A stretch of 49,878 nt of DNA from Cryobacterium sp. MLB-32 (GTDB lineage: Bacteria > Actinomycetota > Actinomycetes > Actinomycetales > Microbacteriaceae), in NCBI RefSeq assembly GCF_000738085.1, contig NZ_JPRS01000007.1, forward strand, positions 3,191 to 53,068, written 5' to 3'. Both the position numbers and the translations under genes were made by a program. Below the pieces are notes generated by a model. It was not told the DNA's origin. It searched no databases and saw only the letters and a list, made by a program, of their open reading frames with translations. This document shows positions 35,549 to 45,227 of the stretch, in pieces (positions within the stretch are counted from its first letter, which is position 1; every line of letters starts with the position of its first letter).

Positions 35549-38080
35549 ATGAAACGCGGACGGTTACGGGTGCTCCTCGGCGCTGCCCCGGGGGTCGGAA
35601 AGACATACACGATGCTCGAGGAAGGCAAACGACTGCGCGATGAGGGCCGCGACGTTGTCGTGGCGCTCTTGGAAACCCACGATCGCGCAGCCACGGCAGC
35701 CATGCTGGACGAACTCGAGGTCGTGCCCCGCAAGACGATGTCCCATCGATCCGTCACCCTCGGTGAGATGGATACCCAGGCCGTACTCGCCAGGAATCCC
35801 GAAATCGCCCTCGTCGATGAGCTGGCTCATACGAATGCACCGGGTTCTGCCCATGCTAAGCGGTGGCAGGACATCCAGGACCTGCTGGAAGCGGGCATAG
35901 ACGTGATATCCACGGTCAACATCCAACACATCGAGTCGCTCAATGACGTCGTGCAGCAGATAACTGGCGTGACGCAACGCGAAACCGTGCCCGATACCGT
36001 ACTGCGCACCGCCGACCAGATCGAGGTCATCGATCTGGCGCCGGAATCTCTTCAGCAACGCGTAGCAGAAGGCCTCGTCTATGCAGCCGATCGAGTCGAC
36101 GCTGCGCTGTCGAACTACTTTCGACTCGGTAATCTCACGGCGTTGCGGGAACTCGCCCTGCTGTGGCTGGCCGACGAAGTGGACACCGCGCTGCAGGCCT
36201 ACCGCGCCGAGCACGGCATCAGCAGCAAATGGGAGGCTCGGGAGCGGGTCGTCGTGGGCCTGACGGGCGGCGGCGAAGGGGTCACCCTGCTCCGCCGCGG
36301 GGCTCGGATTGCGACGCGAACGGCCGGCAGCGAACTCCTGGCCGTGCACGTGACCAGCCAGGACGGCCTGCGCCATGGTCGTCCGGGTGACCTGGCCACT
36401 CAACGCGCTCTCGTCGAACGACTCGGAGGCACCTTTCATCAGGTGGTCGGTGACGATGTGGCGCGCGCACTCGTTGATTTCGCCCAGGCCGCAAATGCCA
36501 CGCAGCTTGTGATCGGCGAGAGCCGTCGTAGTTGGCTCCTCAGCGCGCTGACCGGGCCCGGCATCGGGGCCAGCGTCATCCGAGATTCCGGCGACATTGA
36601 CGTCAATGTCGTCAATCACGCTGCGGCGGGCAGCCGTTTCGTCCTTCCCCGATTGAGCGGTACGCTTTCCCCCGCTCGACGCTTGGCGGGCTTTGCCGTG
36701 GCACTTATCGGTGGCCCGCTGCTGACCTGGCTCCTCGTTGCCGTGCGGTCGGACAATTCCCTCACGAGTGATGTGCTGGCGTTTCAGCTTCTCGTGGTCG
36801 TCGTGGCTCTCGTCGGCGGCATGGGGCCGGCCCTGTTCGCGGCGCTACTGTCCGGTCTGACCCTGAACTTCTTCTTTGTCGCCCCGCTGTACACGATTAC
36901 TGTTGCTGATCCCCGGCAACTGCTGGCCCTCGCGTTGTACATCGTCATTGCCGCCCTCGTGAGTTTTGTTGTGGACCAGGCAGCGCGCCGTTCGCGCGCT
37001 GCGCGGCGCGCGGCCGCGGAATCGGAGCTGGTCGCCACCATCTCCGGGAGTGTGCTGCGCGGTGAAGATGCCCTGCAGGCGCTCGTCGCGCGCACGAGAG
37101 AGGCCTTCCATCTGAGCGGTGTTCGTTTGCGGACTCAGGCCGGGGTCATCCTTCATACTGACGGAGAGCCCACTGGGGCCGACCAGATGACGAGCATGGC
37201 CGTCGGCTCTCGGGCAGTGCTTGAACTGTACGGTGCGGACCTCGCCGCGTCGGAACGACGGCTCCTCACTGTCATCGTGGCCCAGATCGATGCGGCGCTC
37301 GAGCACAACCTGCTTGCGCAGACGGCGCGGGACGTCGAACCCCTGGCCGAGGCCGATCGGCTGCGCAGCACGCTGCTCACGGCAGTAGGGCATGATCTCC
37401 GCCGCCCACTCGCGGCCGCGACCGCCGCAGTGACCGGGCTTCGCGCGACAGATGTCATCCTCTCAGAGGGCGACCGTGAGGAACTTCTGGCCACCGCAGC
37501 GGAGAGCCTGGACTCACTGGCCGCGCTCGTGACGAACCTGCTCGATATCGGCCGACTGGAGGGGGGCGCCCTCACCGTGTCACTCGGGCCCGTAGATGTG
37601 GTGGACGTTGTTCTGGCGGCCCTCGACGACCTCGACCTCGGCCCCCTGAACATGGATCTCGCCCTTCCCGTGAATCTGCCCCGGGTCACGGCCGATGAGG
37701 GACTCTTGCAGCGCGTGGTCGTAAACATCATGTCCAACGCCATCCTCTATGCACCGGTCGATACTCGCGTGCGTGTCTCGGCGAGCACGTCCGCCGGAAA
37801 CGTGAGAATCAGCATCAGTGATGCGGGGCCGGGAATCACCGTGCAGCGGGGCCATGAGTTTTTCATCCCCTTTCAGCGCGGCGGAGACACCGAGAACGGA
37901 GCGGGCGTAGGACTCGGCCCTGGACTCGGCCTGGCGGTGTCGCAGGGATTCGTGGAGGGCATGGGTGGCACTCTGGACGCAGAAGAGACTCCGGGCGGCG
38001 GAGTCACCGTGGTCATCACCCTGCCGGAAGTCCCTGACGCGAATTCCGGGGCCGCGAGATCAGGCGAGGAGACACGGTGA
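35549..38080 (+). CDS. kdpD: KdpD sensor histidine kinase
   Basis: This 843-residue membrane kinase senses potassium limitation and controls KdpE. The N-terminal KdpD domain opens with a Walker A motif (GAAPGVGKT at about residues 11-19). A universal-stress-like domain follows, then about four membrane helices (about residues 375-480) and a GAF-like region. The histidine kinase core has the phosphorylated H615 in VGHDLRRPL and N and G boxes at NIMSNAILYA and DAGPGI. Its stop overlaps the kdpE start. Confidence 0.96.
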   Translation: MKRGRLRVLLGAAPGVGKTYTMLEEGKRLRDEGRDVVVALLETHDRAATAAMLDELEVVPRKTMSHRSVTLGEMDTQAVLARNPEIALVDELAHTNAPGSAHAKRWQDIQDLLEAGIDVISTVNIQHIESLNDVVQQITGVTQRETVPDTVLRTADQIEVIDLAPESLQQRVAEGLVYAADRVDAALSNYFRLGNLTALRELALLWLADEVDTALQAYRAEHGISSKWEARERVVVGLTGGGEGVTLLRRGARIATRTAGSELLAVHVTSQDGLRHGRPGDLATQRALVERLGGTFHQVVGDDVARALVDFAQAANATQLVIGESRRSWLLSALTGPGIGASVIRDSGDIDVNVVNHAAAGSRFVLPRLSGTLSPARRLAGFAVALIGGPLLTWLLVAVRSDNSLTSDVLAFQLLVVVVALVGGMGPALFAALLSGLTLNFFFVAPLYTITVADPRQLLALALYIVIAALVSFVVDQAARRSRAARRAAAESELVATISGSVLRGEDALQALVARTREAFHLSGVRLRTQAGVILHTDGEPTGADQMTSMAVGSRAVLELYGADLAASERRLLTVIVAQIDAALEHNLLAQTARDVEPLAEADRLRSTLLTAVGHDLRRPLAAATAAVTGLRATDVILSEGDREELLATAAESLDSLAALVTNLLDIGRLEGGALTVSLGPVDVVDVVLAALDDLDLGPLNMDLALPVNLPRVTADEGLLQRVVVNIMSNAILYAPVDTRVRVSASTSAGNVRISISDAGPGITVQRGHEFFIPFQRGGDTENGAGVGLGPGLGLAVSQGFVEGMGGTLDAEETPGGGVTVVITLPEVPDANSGAARSGEETR

Positions 38081-38796
38081 AAATCCTGATTGTCGAGAAT
38101 GACCCCCAGCTGTTCCGTGCACTGCGCATCACACTGGGCGCACGCGGGTACGATCTCATCACGGCGCACGACGGGGCCTCGGCCCTCGACGCGGCAATTG
38201 CGGAGAATCCCGATCTCATCATGCTTGATCTGGGCACGCCCCAGCTCAGCGGGATGGAGGTGATCGTCGCGCTCCGTGGCTGGACCCAGATACCCATTCT
38301 TGTGCTCTCCGGGCGCGCGGGGGCGGCCGACAAGATCCTGGCGCTGAAGAGCGGCGCCGATGACTATGTCTCGAAGCCCTTTTCCATCGACGATCTTCTG
38401 GCACGGATCCGGGCTCTCACCAGGCGGGTCCCTTCAGAAGCGGATGGGCCCATTGTGATGATCGGGAATTTAGCGGTTGACCTGTCGGCCCGGCGGATAG
38501 CGTGTGCCGGTCAGGATCCTGATGAGGTCATCCGGCTCACGCCAACGGAGTGGCGGATCCTTTCTCTTCTACTCCGCAATCCCGGGCGGCTGGTGACCCG
38601 AGAACGTCTCCTGACCGATGTCTGGGGCCCCCATGACACCTCGGACTCCGGTTTTCTGCGCATCTACGTGGCGCAACTACGCAAGAAGCTCGAGCCGGAG
38701 CCGACACGGCCCCGCTACCTGCTGACCGAAGCCGGCGTGGGTTATCGATTCCGCCCCGACCCTTTCGTGCCGCCCACCTTGGAAACGCTTGCATAG
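38077..38796 (+). CDS. kdpE: KdpE response regulator
   Basis: This 239-residue OmpR-type regulator has a receiver domain with phosphorylated aspartate D51 in LIMLDLGTPQ and the KPF lysine motif (YVSKPFSIDDLLARIRAL), followed by a winged-helix DNA-binding domain (LTPTEWRILSLLLRNPGRLVTRE). The GTG start overlaps the kdpD stop as GTGA. It should activate the kdp promoter, probably through the phased repeats at 30835-30881. The end of the gene contains AAACGCTTGCA, part of the regulatory region of the next gene. Confidence 0.96.
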   Translation: MKILIVENDPQLFRALRITLGARGYDLITAHDGASALDAAIAENPDLIMLDLGTPQLSGMEVIVALRGWTQIPILVLSGRAGAADKILALKSGADDYVSKPFSIDDLLARIRALTRRVPSEADGPIVMIGNLAVDLSARRIACAGQDPDEVIRLTPTEWRILSLLLRNPGRLVTRERLLTDVWGPHDTSDSGFLRIYVAQLRKKLEPEPTRPRYLLTEAGVGYRFRPDPFVPPTLETLA

Positions 38797-38821
38797 TCAA
38801 AATTGATCGAGCACACAGGGA

Positions 38822-38835
38822 TGTAAGCGCTTGCA
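38822..38835 (+). promoter_or_regulatory. LacI-family operator before the amylopullulanase gene
   Basis: TGTAAGCGCTTGCA is a near-perfect palindrome with the AAGCGCTT core typical of LacI/MalR/CcpA-like repressors. A related half-site, AAACGCTTGCA, lies at 38783-38793. The operator overlaps a possible -35 (TTGCAC, 38831-38836), with TAGCTT at 38855-38860 as the -10. It predicts sugar-responsive repression; the repressor is not in the window. Confidence 0.65.
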
Positions 38836-38902
38836 CGATCATTGGTCCCGCTGCTAGCTTGTGGTGAGGTTCGCCCACCGCACAACCAGCCAGGAGTCAA
38901 AG

Positions 38903-41900
38903 ATGACCGTCAGCGCTCGACTGTCCCGCGTGCTCGCCACGCTCACGATCGCGGCATTCGTCGGCTCCGCGCTGGCGGGGCTGCCGTCGGTTGCTGCGCT
39001 GGCCGCCGACCGCACCGCGACTCTTGTCGGCGATTTGCAGACCGAAATCGGCTGCACCGACGACTGGATGGCGCAGTGTAGCGATACCGTCTTGGCCCCC
39101 ACTGGCGTGGCCGGCGTCTACGCCGCCGAGTTCACGCTTCCGGCCGGTACCTACGAGTACAAGGTCGTGATCGACGGATCGTTCGACGAGGCGTACGGTC
39201 TCAACGGCGGCGGGGACAACATCCCGCTGACACTCGCCGGGGACCAGACCCTGCGCGTCACCTACGACGACACCCTCCAACGAGTCGCCCTTGAACCACT
39301 CGGCCTGCGTGCCAGCTATAGCGAGCAGGACGATTCGCTCGTCGCCGCACCGGTACGCCAGGCGGGGAGCGATGAGCAGTTCTATTTTGTGATGACCGAC
39401 CGCTTCGCAGACGGCAACACCGCCAACAACACGGCTGGGCTCGGCACCGACCCGCTGAAGAGTGGATTCGATCCACGGAATGAGGGCTTCTACAACGGCG
39501 GTGACATCGCTGGCCTGAGGTCGCAGCTGGACTACATCGACGGCCTCGGCACGTCTGCACTCTGGCTCACGCCGAGCTTCACCAACAAGCCGGTCCAAGG
39601 TTCAGGCGCCACCGCCTCCGCCGGTTACCACGGGTATTGGGTGACGGACTTCACGCAGATTGACCCTCACCTCGGCACGAACGCCGAGCTCGAAGCCCTC
39701 ATCGAGGAGTCCCACGCTCGTGGCATCAAGGTCTACTTCGACATCATCACCAACCATACGGCCGATGTGATCGACTACGCCGAGGGCGAGTACGGCTACA
39801 TCGACCAGGCTTCATCCCCCTATCGTGACGCCGCAGGCAACACCTTCTCGCCGGGCGATTTTGCCGCTGCTGACACGGCCGCGGGCTTTCCAGATCTCGA
39901 TCCGACGAGTTCTTTCGCCTACACGCCGACCGTAGCGGCTGCCGAAACGGATGCGAAGGTACCGGCCTGGCTCAATGACCCCACGCTCTACCACAATCGG
40001 GGTAACTCAACGTGGTCGGGGGAATCCGTGACCGAGGGCGACTTCGACGGGCTCGACGACCTTATGACGGAGCACCCGCGCGTCGTCAACGGATTCGTCG
40101 ACGTCTACAAGGATTGGGTCGACCTGGGCATCGACGGTTTCCGGATCGACACGGTCAAACACGTTAATTTCGACTTCTGGGAGCAGTGGACCACGGCGGT
40201 GCTCGACTACGCACATTCGGTCGGCAAGCCCGACTTCTTCATGTTCGCCGAGGTCTATGACGCAGACCCGGCACAGCTGTCACCGTACGTGCGCAAAACC
40301 GACATGAACTCCGTGCTGGACTTCACCTTTCAATCCGCCGCGTCCGGATTCGCAGCGGGCAACTCCGCCGCCACGCTGAAAAATCTGTATGCCGGTGACG
40401 ACATGTACACGACACCGAACAGCTCGGCCGCTGCCCTTCCGACATTCCTCGGTAACCATGACATGGGTCGGATCGGCTATGCCCTGCAAGGCACCGACGC
40501 GCCCCTCGCACGCGATCAACTCGCCCATGACCTCATGTACCTGACCCGCGGGCAGCCCGTCGTCTATTACGGAGATGAGCAGGGCTTCGCTGGGGCCGGT
40601 GATGGTAAAGACAAGAACGCCCGTCAATCACTATTCGCCACCGAGGTGGACGCCTACGCCAACCAGAAGCTCGTGACCGGCGAAGTCGCCGGTTCGGTCG
40701 ACAGATTCGACACCTCGGCTCCGATGTACACGCACATCGCCGAGCTCGCGGAACTCCGCCGAACCACCCCGGCCCTCAATCAGGGTGCTCAGATCGAGCG
40801 CTTCGTTGATGACGGCCCCGGTATCTACGCCGTGTCCCGCATCGATCGAACAGAGCTGATTGAGCACCTCGTGGCCTTCAACAACTCCACCGAAGCCAGG
40901 ACGGTCGATATCACGACGCTGACCCCCCGTGCCGAGTACAAGCCCCTGCTCGGGGGAACGGCAACGACGAGTGACGCCTCTGGCCTCGCATCCGTCACTG
41001 TTCCGGCTCTCAGCACGGTGGTCTTGCGCGCGAATATTCCCGTTGCGGCCCCCGACGCCGCCGCCGCAATCACCGTGAACGCGCCGGTTCCCGGGGCCGG
41101 TATATCGGGTGTCAGTCCGGTCAGTGCGGTCGTCGACGCGAATGTCTGGCAGGAAACCAGCTTCGCCTGGCGCATCGCCGGCGCCCCGGACTTCACCCCG
41201 CTCGGCACCGCTGAAGACGGATCTCCGCGCGTCTTCCACGACACCCAGGACCTAGCCCCCGGCACCCTGATTGAATATCGCGCCATCTCCACGGACGCCG
41301 CCGGCCAGCGAGCGGGGGCATCCACGTTCGCCTCCGTCGGGAATGCGGTCGTCCTCACAGAGAGCTCACCTTCGGTGCCGGCCATCGACCTCGTGACCGT
41401 GCCGGGCACCCACAACGCGGCCATGGGCTGCGCCGGAGACTGGGCCCCGGGATGCGAGGCCGCCGCGCTCTCAAAGCGCGCAGACGGCGTCTACTCCGGC
41501 ACCGTCGATATCCCCGCCGGCACCTACGAGTACAAAGTCGCGTACAACGGCAATTGGGACGTGAACTATGGCGCATCCGGCATTTACGGCGGCGCAAACC
41601 TCACGTACACGACCGCCGGCGGCCCCATAACCTTCTACTACGACCCGATCACGCACTACGCCACGACATCGGCGAACGGACCGATTCTCACGCTCCCCGG
41701 TTCTTTTCAGGATCAGGTCGGGTGCCCCGGTGCCTGGGCACCCGATTGCCTGGCAGCGTGGCTTCAAGATGTCGACGGCGATGGCATTTTCACGTGGAGC
41801 ACGGATTCCCTCGCCGACGGTTCGTACGAATTCAAGGTCGCTCACAATCTGAGTTGGGCGGAGAACTACGGCCAGGACGGTATAGCGGACGGCGGGAATT

Positions 41901-44134
41901 TCGCGTTCAGCACCGCCGACGGCAGCACTGTGGTTTTCCGCTATGACCCGGCAACACACCTGACCACCGTGGACGCCGCCGATGCTCCCCTGCCCGGCAC
42001 CGGAGAGGCGCGGGCGCACTGGATCGACGAAAGCACCATTGCCTGGCCGACGGCGCTGCTACCGGCGGGATCGACGACGACGAACACTCGCTGGGCGTTG
42101 CACGCGGCTCCGTCGGGTGGCATTGGACGTGACGAGGATTCCGTCACGCCGGGTCCGGCGGCGAACCTCGAGTTCGACCCCGCGGGGTTGACGGCCGAAC
42201 AGCTGACACTTTTCCCCGCTCTGAAGGGTTTCCTTGCCCTGCATCCGGCAGACCTCACTCGAGCCGAGACGAAAAACCTCCTGACGGGTCAGCTCATGGT
42301 TTCCCAATCCGCGGCCTCGGATTCCGCGGTGACCGCACTCACCGGAATTCAGCTGCCGGGCGTTCTTGACGATCTTTATGCAGCGGATGCGGCGGCGCGA
42401 GACCTCGGGATCAGTTGGCGTGACGATCGACCCACTCTGGCTCTCTGGGCGCCGACCGCGCAGAACGTCGATGTTCTGCTCTACGACGCCGACACGATGG
42501 AACGTGTGTCCGCAGATCTGCAGACCGATGGCTCCTGGACCGTCACCGGAGGTGCCGACTGGCAGGACCGGGAATACCTCTACGAGGTCACGGTCTACGT
42601 TCCCTCCACCGACAGGGTAGAGACCAATCTCGTCACCGACCCCTATTCCACCGCGCTGACGGTGAATTCCACTCGCTCGGTCGTCGTGGATCTCGATGAT
42701 CCGGACCTTCGGCCCGGCCTCTGGGAAGACACCCCCGCACCCGTGATCGAATCTGCGGTTGACCGTGCCATTTACGAACTCCACGTGCGGGACTTCTCGA
42801 TCACCGATGAAACGGTACCGGAGAACATTCGCGGAACCTATGCCGCCTTCGGTGTCGACAGCGACGGAACCCGCCATCTGCGAGACCTCGCGGCAGCCGG
42901 GCTCAACACGGTGCATCTGCTCCCCAGCTTCGACATCGCGACCATCGAGGAGGACCGATCCCAGCAGGGCCAGCCCGCGTGTGAACTTGCATCCTTCGGG
43001 CCGGCGAGCAGCGAGCAGCAGGCATGCATCGCCGCGGTCGCCGACACAGACGCGTTCAATTGGGGATACGACCCGTACCACTTCATGGTCCCGGAAGGGT
43101 CTTATGCGGTGAACCCGCACGGCGGTGCTCGCGTGGCGGAGTTCCGCGGGATGGTGGGCGCCCTGCACGCGAGCGGTCTTCAGGTGGTGCTGGATGAGGT
43201 TTACAACCACACCTCAGCGAGCGGGCAGGGGGCAACGTCAGTTCTCGACAAGGTCGTGCCTGGCTATTACCACCGGCTGAATGACCGCGGAGTGGTCGAG
43301 ACATCGACTTGCTGTCAAAACGTGGCGACAGAACATGCCCTGGCCGAGAAGCTGATGGTCGACTCCGTTGCCGTGCTTGCCGAACAGTACCGGGTGGACG
43401 GCTTCCGTTTCGACCTGATGGGTCACCATTCCAAGCAGAATCTGCTGGCGGTGCGCACGGCCCTTAACGAGCTCACCGTCGCCGAGAATGGGATCGACGG
43501 CTCCGCCATCTATCTCTACGGGGAAGGGTGGAACTTCGGCGAGGTCGCGGCGAATGCGCTCTTCGAGCAGGCAAGCCAGGGTCAACTCGGTGGAACCGGT
43601 ATCGGCACGTTCAATGACCGTCTGCGCGACGCGGTGCACGGCGGCAGCCCCGTCGACGGATCGTCGACGTTCCAACAGGGTTTCGGTACCGGTCTTGGCA
43701 CCGACCCGAACGGCGACCCGATCAACGGCACGACAGAGACAGCGCTGGCCGACCTCGGACACCAGACAGACCTGGTGAAACTCGGTCTGGCCGGCAATCT
43801 GCGTGATTTCAGCTTCGTGGCAGCGGATGGTGCGCTCACCAGAGGCGACCAGCTGGATTACCGCGGTTCCCCGGCGGGGTATGCCGACGAACCTGATGAG
43901 GTCGTCAACTACGTGGACGCGCACGACAATGAAACGCTCTTCGATATTCTCGCGTTCAAGCTTCCCGTCGATACATCGATGGCCGACCGGGTTCGCATGA
44001 ATTCCCTGTCCCTCGCCACCGTCGCACTGGCACAGACCCCCTCGTTCTGGCATGCCGGCACCGACCTGCTTCGGTCGAAATCACTCGACCGTGACAGCTA
44101 CAACTCGGGTGACTGGTTCAATGCCATAGATTGA
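38903..44134 (+). CDS. Secreted amylopullulanase with two GH13 domains, ending at an in-frame TGA
   Basis: The 1743 residues before the TGA begin with a signal peptide (cleavage near residue 34, after ALA). A starch-binding-like X25 module (about 37-120) and a GH13 alpha-amylase domain with D416, E450 and D520 follow. Two more X25 modules come next (about 835-1025), then pullulanase N-terminal and CBM48 modules. A pullulanase-type GH13 domain has D1504 (GFRFDLMGHH), E1541 (GEGWNFGE) and D1675 (DAHDNE). It should cut both alpha-1,4 and alpha-1,6 bonds of starch outside the cell. The ATG at 38903 has AGGAG upstream. Codon 1744 is TGA where a tryptophan is expected; the frame stays open to 45127. 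Confidence 0.9.
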   Translation: MTVSARLSRVLATLTIAAFVGSALAGLPSVAALAADRTATLVGDLQTEIGCTDDWMAQCSDTVLAPTGVAGVYAAEFTLPAGTYEYKVVIDGSFDEAYGLNGGGDNIPLTLAGDQTLRVTYDDTLQRVALEPLGLRASYSEQDDSLVAAPVRQAGSDEQFYFVMTDRFADGNTANNTAGLGTDPLKSGFDPRNEGFYNGGDIAGLRSQLDYIDGLGTSALWLTPSFTNKPVQGSGATASAGYHGYWVTDFTQIDPHLGTNAELEALIEESHARGIKVYFDIITNHTADVIDYAEGEYGYIDQASSPYRDAAGNTFSPGDFAAADTAAGFPDLDPTSSFAYTPTVAAAETDAKVPAWLNDPTLYHNRGNSTWSGESVTEGDFDGLDDLMTEHPRVVNGFVDVYKDWVDLGIDGFRIDTVKHVNFDFWEQWTTAVLDYAHSVGKPDFFMFAEVYDADPAQLSPYVRKTDMNSVLDFTFQSAASGFAAGNSAATLKNLYAGDDMYTTPNSSAAALPTFLGNHDMGRIGYALQGTDAPLARDQLAHDLMYLTRGQPVVYYGDEQGFAGAGDGKDKNARQSLFATEVDAYANQKLVTGEVAGSVDRFDTSAPMYTHIAELAELRRTTPALNQGAQIERFVDDGPGIYAVSRIDRTELIEHLVAFNNSTEARTVDITTLTPRAEYKPLLGGTATTSDASGLASVTVPALSTVVLRANIPVAAPDAAAAITVNAPVPGAGISGVSPVSAVVDANVWQETSFAWRIAGAPDFTPLGTAEDGSPRVFHDTQDLAPGTLIEYRAISTDAAGQRAGASTFASVGNAVVLTESSPSVPAIDLVTVPGTHNAAMGCAGDWAPGCEAAALSKRADGVYSGTVDIPAGTYEYKVAYNGNWDVNYGASGIYGGANLTYTTAGGPITFYYDPITHYATTSANGPILTLPGSFQDQVGCPGAWAPDCLAAWLQDVDGDGIFTWSTDSLADGSYEFKVAHNLSWAENYGQDGIADGGNFAFSTADGSTVVFRYDPATHLTTVDAADAPLPGTGEARAHWIDESTIAWPTALLPAGSTTTNTRWALHAAPSGGIGRDEDSVTPGPAANLEFDPAGLTAEQLTLFPALKGFLALHPADLTRAETKNLLTGQLMVSQSAASDSAVTALTGIQLPGVLDDLYAADAAARDLGISWRDDRPTLALWAPTAQNVDVLLYDADTMERVSADLQTDGSWTVTGGADWQDREYLYEVTVYVPSTDRVETNLVTDPYSTALTVNSTRSVVVDLDDPDLRPGLWEDTPAPVIESAVDRAIYELHVRDFSITDETVPENIRGTYAAFGVDSDGTRHLRDLAAAGLNTVHLLPSFDIATIEEDRSQQGQPACELASFGPASSEQQACIAAVADTDAFNWGYDPYHFMVPEGSYAVNPHGGARVAEFRGMVGALHASGLQVVLDEVYNHTSASGQGATSVLDKVVPGYYHRLNDRGVVETSTCCQNVATEHALAEKLMVDSVAVLAEQYRVDGFRFDLMGHHSKQNLLAVRTALNELTVAENGIDGSAIYLYGEGWNFGEVAANALFEQASQGQLGGTGIGTFNDRLRDAVHGGSPVDGSSTFQQGFGTGLGTDPNGDPINGTTETALADLGHQTDLVKLGLAGNLRDFSFVAADGALTRGDQLDYRGSPAGYADEPDEVVNYVDAHDNETLFDILAFKLPVDTSMADRVRMNSLSLATVALAQTPSFWHAGTDLLRSKSLDRDSYNSGDWFNAID

Positions 44135-45127
44135 AGCGGCCAGACCAACGGTTTTGGAGTGGGCCTTCCATCGGCTGCGTCGAACAAAGAGAAGTGGCCG
44201 CTCATGGCCCCACTGCTGGAGAATCCGGCCCTCAAACCGTCTGCCGCTGACATCGCAATGGCATCGGACCAGTCCCTCCAGCTGCTGCGGCTCAAGCACG
44301 CCAACTCGCTGCTCCGGCTGGGGTCGGCCGACCTCATCCGACAGAAGGTCTCGTTCCCGGGCAGCGGCGCGGACGCCGCACCCGGACTGATCCTGATGAG
44401 CGTCGACGATCTCATTGGCACAGACGTGGACCCGGCGCTGGATGGCCTGCTGGCAGTTTTCAATGCCAGCCCCGACGCGATTAGCCAGAAGGTCAACACG
44501 TTGCTCGGCCGGGACTACGAGTTGTCCGCGATTCAGGCGAACGGTCACGATGACGTGGTGAAGGCGACCCAATGGGATTCCGCCACGGGAACCGTTACGA
44601 TCCCGGCCCGGAGCGTTGCGGTACTCGTGAGCCCCACGGACGGGGCGGACCAGACTCCTTCCGACCCGGTGCATCCCGCCGACCCGGCGGATCCCGACGC
44701 CTCCCCGGACGCTGATGGGGCCGCTCATGCGGACGTCGACCTCTCGCTCATCCTCTCGCGGGACCGCGTGCAGGCGGGCGATGAGATCACCGCTTCCGGC
44801 ACCGGATTCCGGCCGGGTGAGACCGTGCAGGCGTGGCTGCACTCCACGCCCACGCTCCTCGTGGCCGGCACGGCGGATGCCCGGGGAATGATTGTGCTCC
44901 GCGTCACGGTTCCTGGAACCGCCGAAGTTGGCGAACACACCCTGCGGTTCACCGATCTTGAGTCGACGCGGCAGGTGAGTGCCCCTCTCACGGTGCTCTC
45001 GCCCCAGCTGGGCCTGACCGGCACAATCGGTGTACGTCTGATGCTCGGCGCGGCGCTCGTTTTCGCGCTGGGTGCGGCGCTGGTGCTGCGCCGACGCTAC
45101 GAAAACTTCGCCCGGCCGCGCCGGTAG
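44135..45127 (+). pseudogene. C-terminal part of the amylopullulanase beyond the in-frame TGA
   Basis: The same frame continues for 330 residues. It first completes the pullulanase fold (SGQTNGFGVGLPSAASNKEKW, then SLQLLRLKHANSLLRLG). An acidic, proline-rich linker follows, then an Ig-like module (VQAGDEITASGTGFRPGE) and a C-terminal membrane helix with a basic tail (RRRYENFARPRR). That end would tether the enzyme to the cell surface. No ribosome-binding site suggests independent translation. If the TGA is a sequencing error, this is the end of one 2074-residue protein; if real, the enzyme is released without its anchor. Confidence 0.8.
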
Positions 45128-45227
45128 TGGTGCTGTCCCGCCGGCGCGGGCGGCATTCGCACTTCGCGACGGTTCAGACTAACGGGGGTATTCTCATCGT
45201 CACCCACAATCGGAGAGGTTGAGCACA

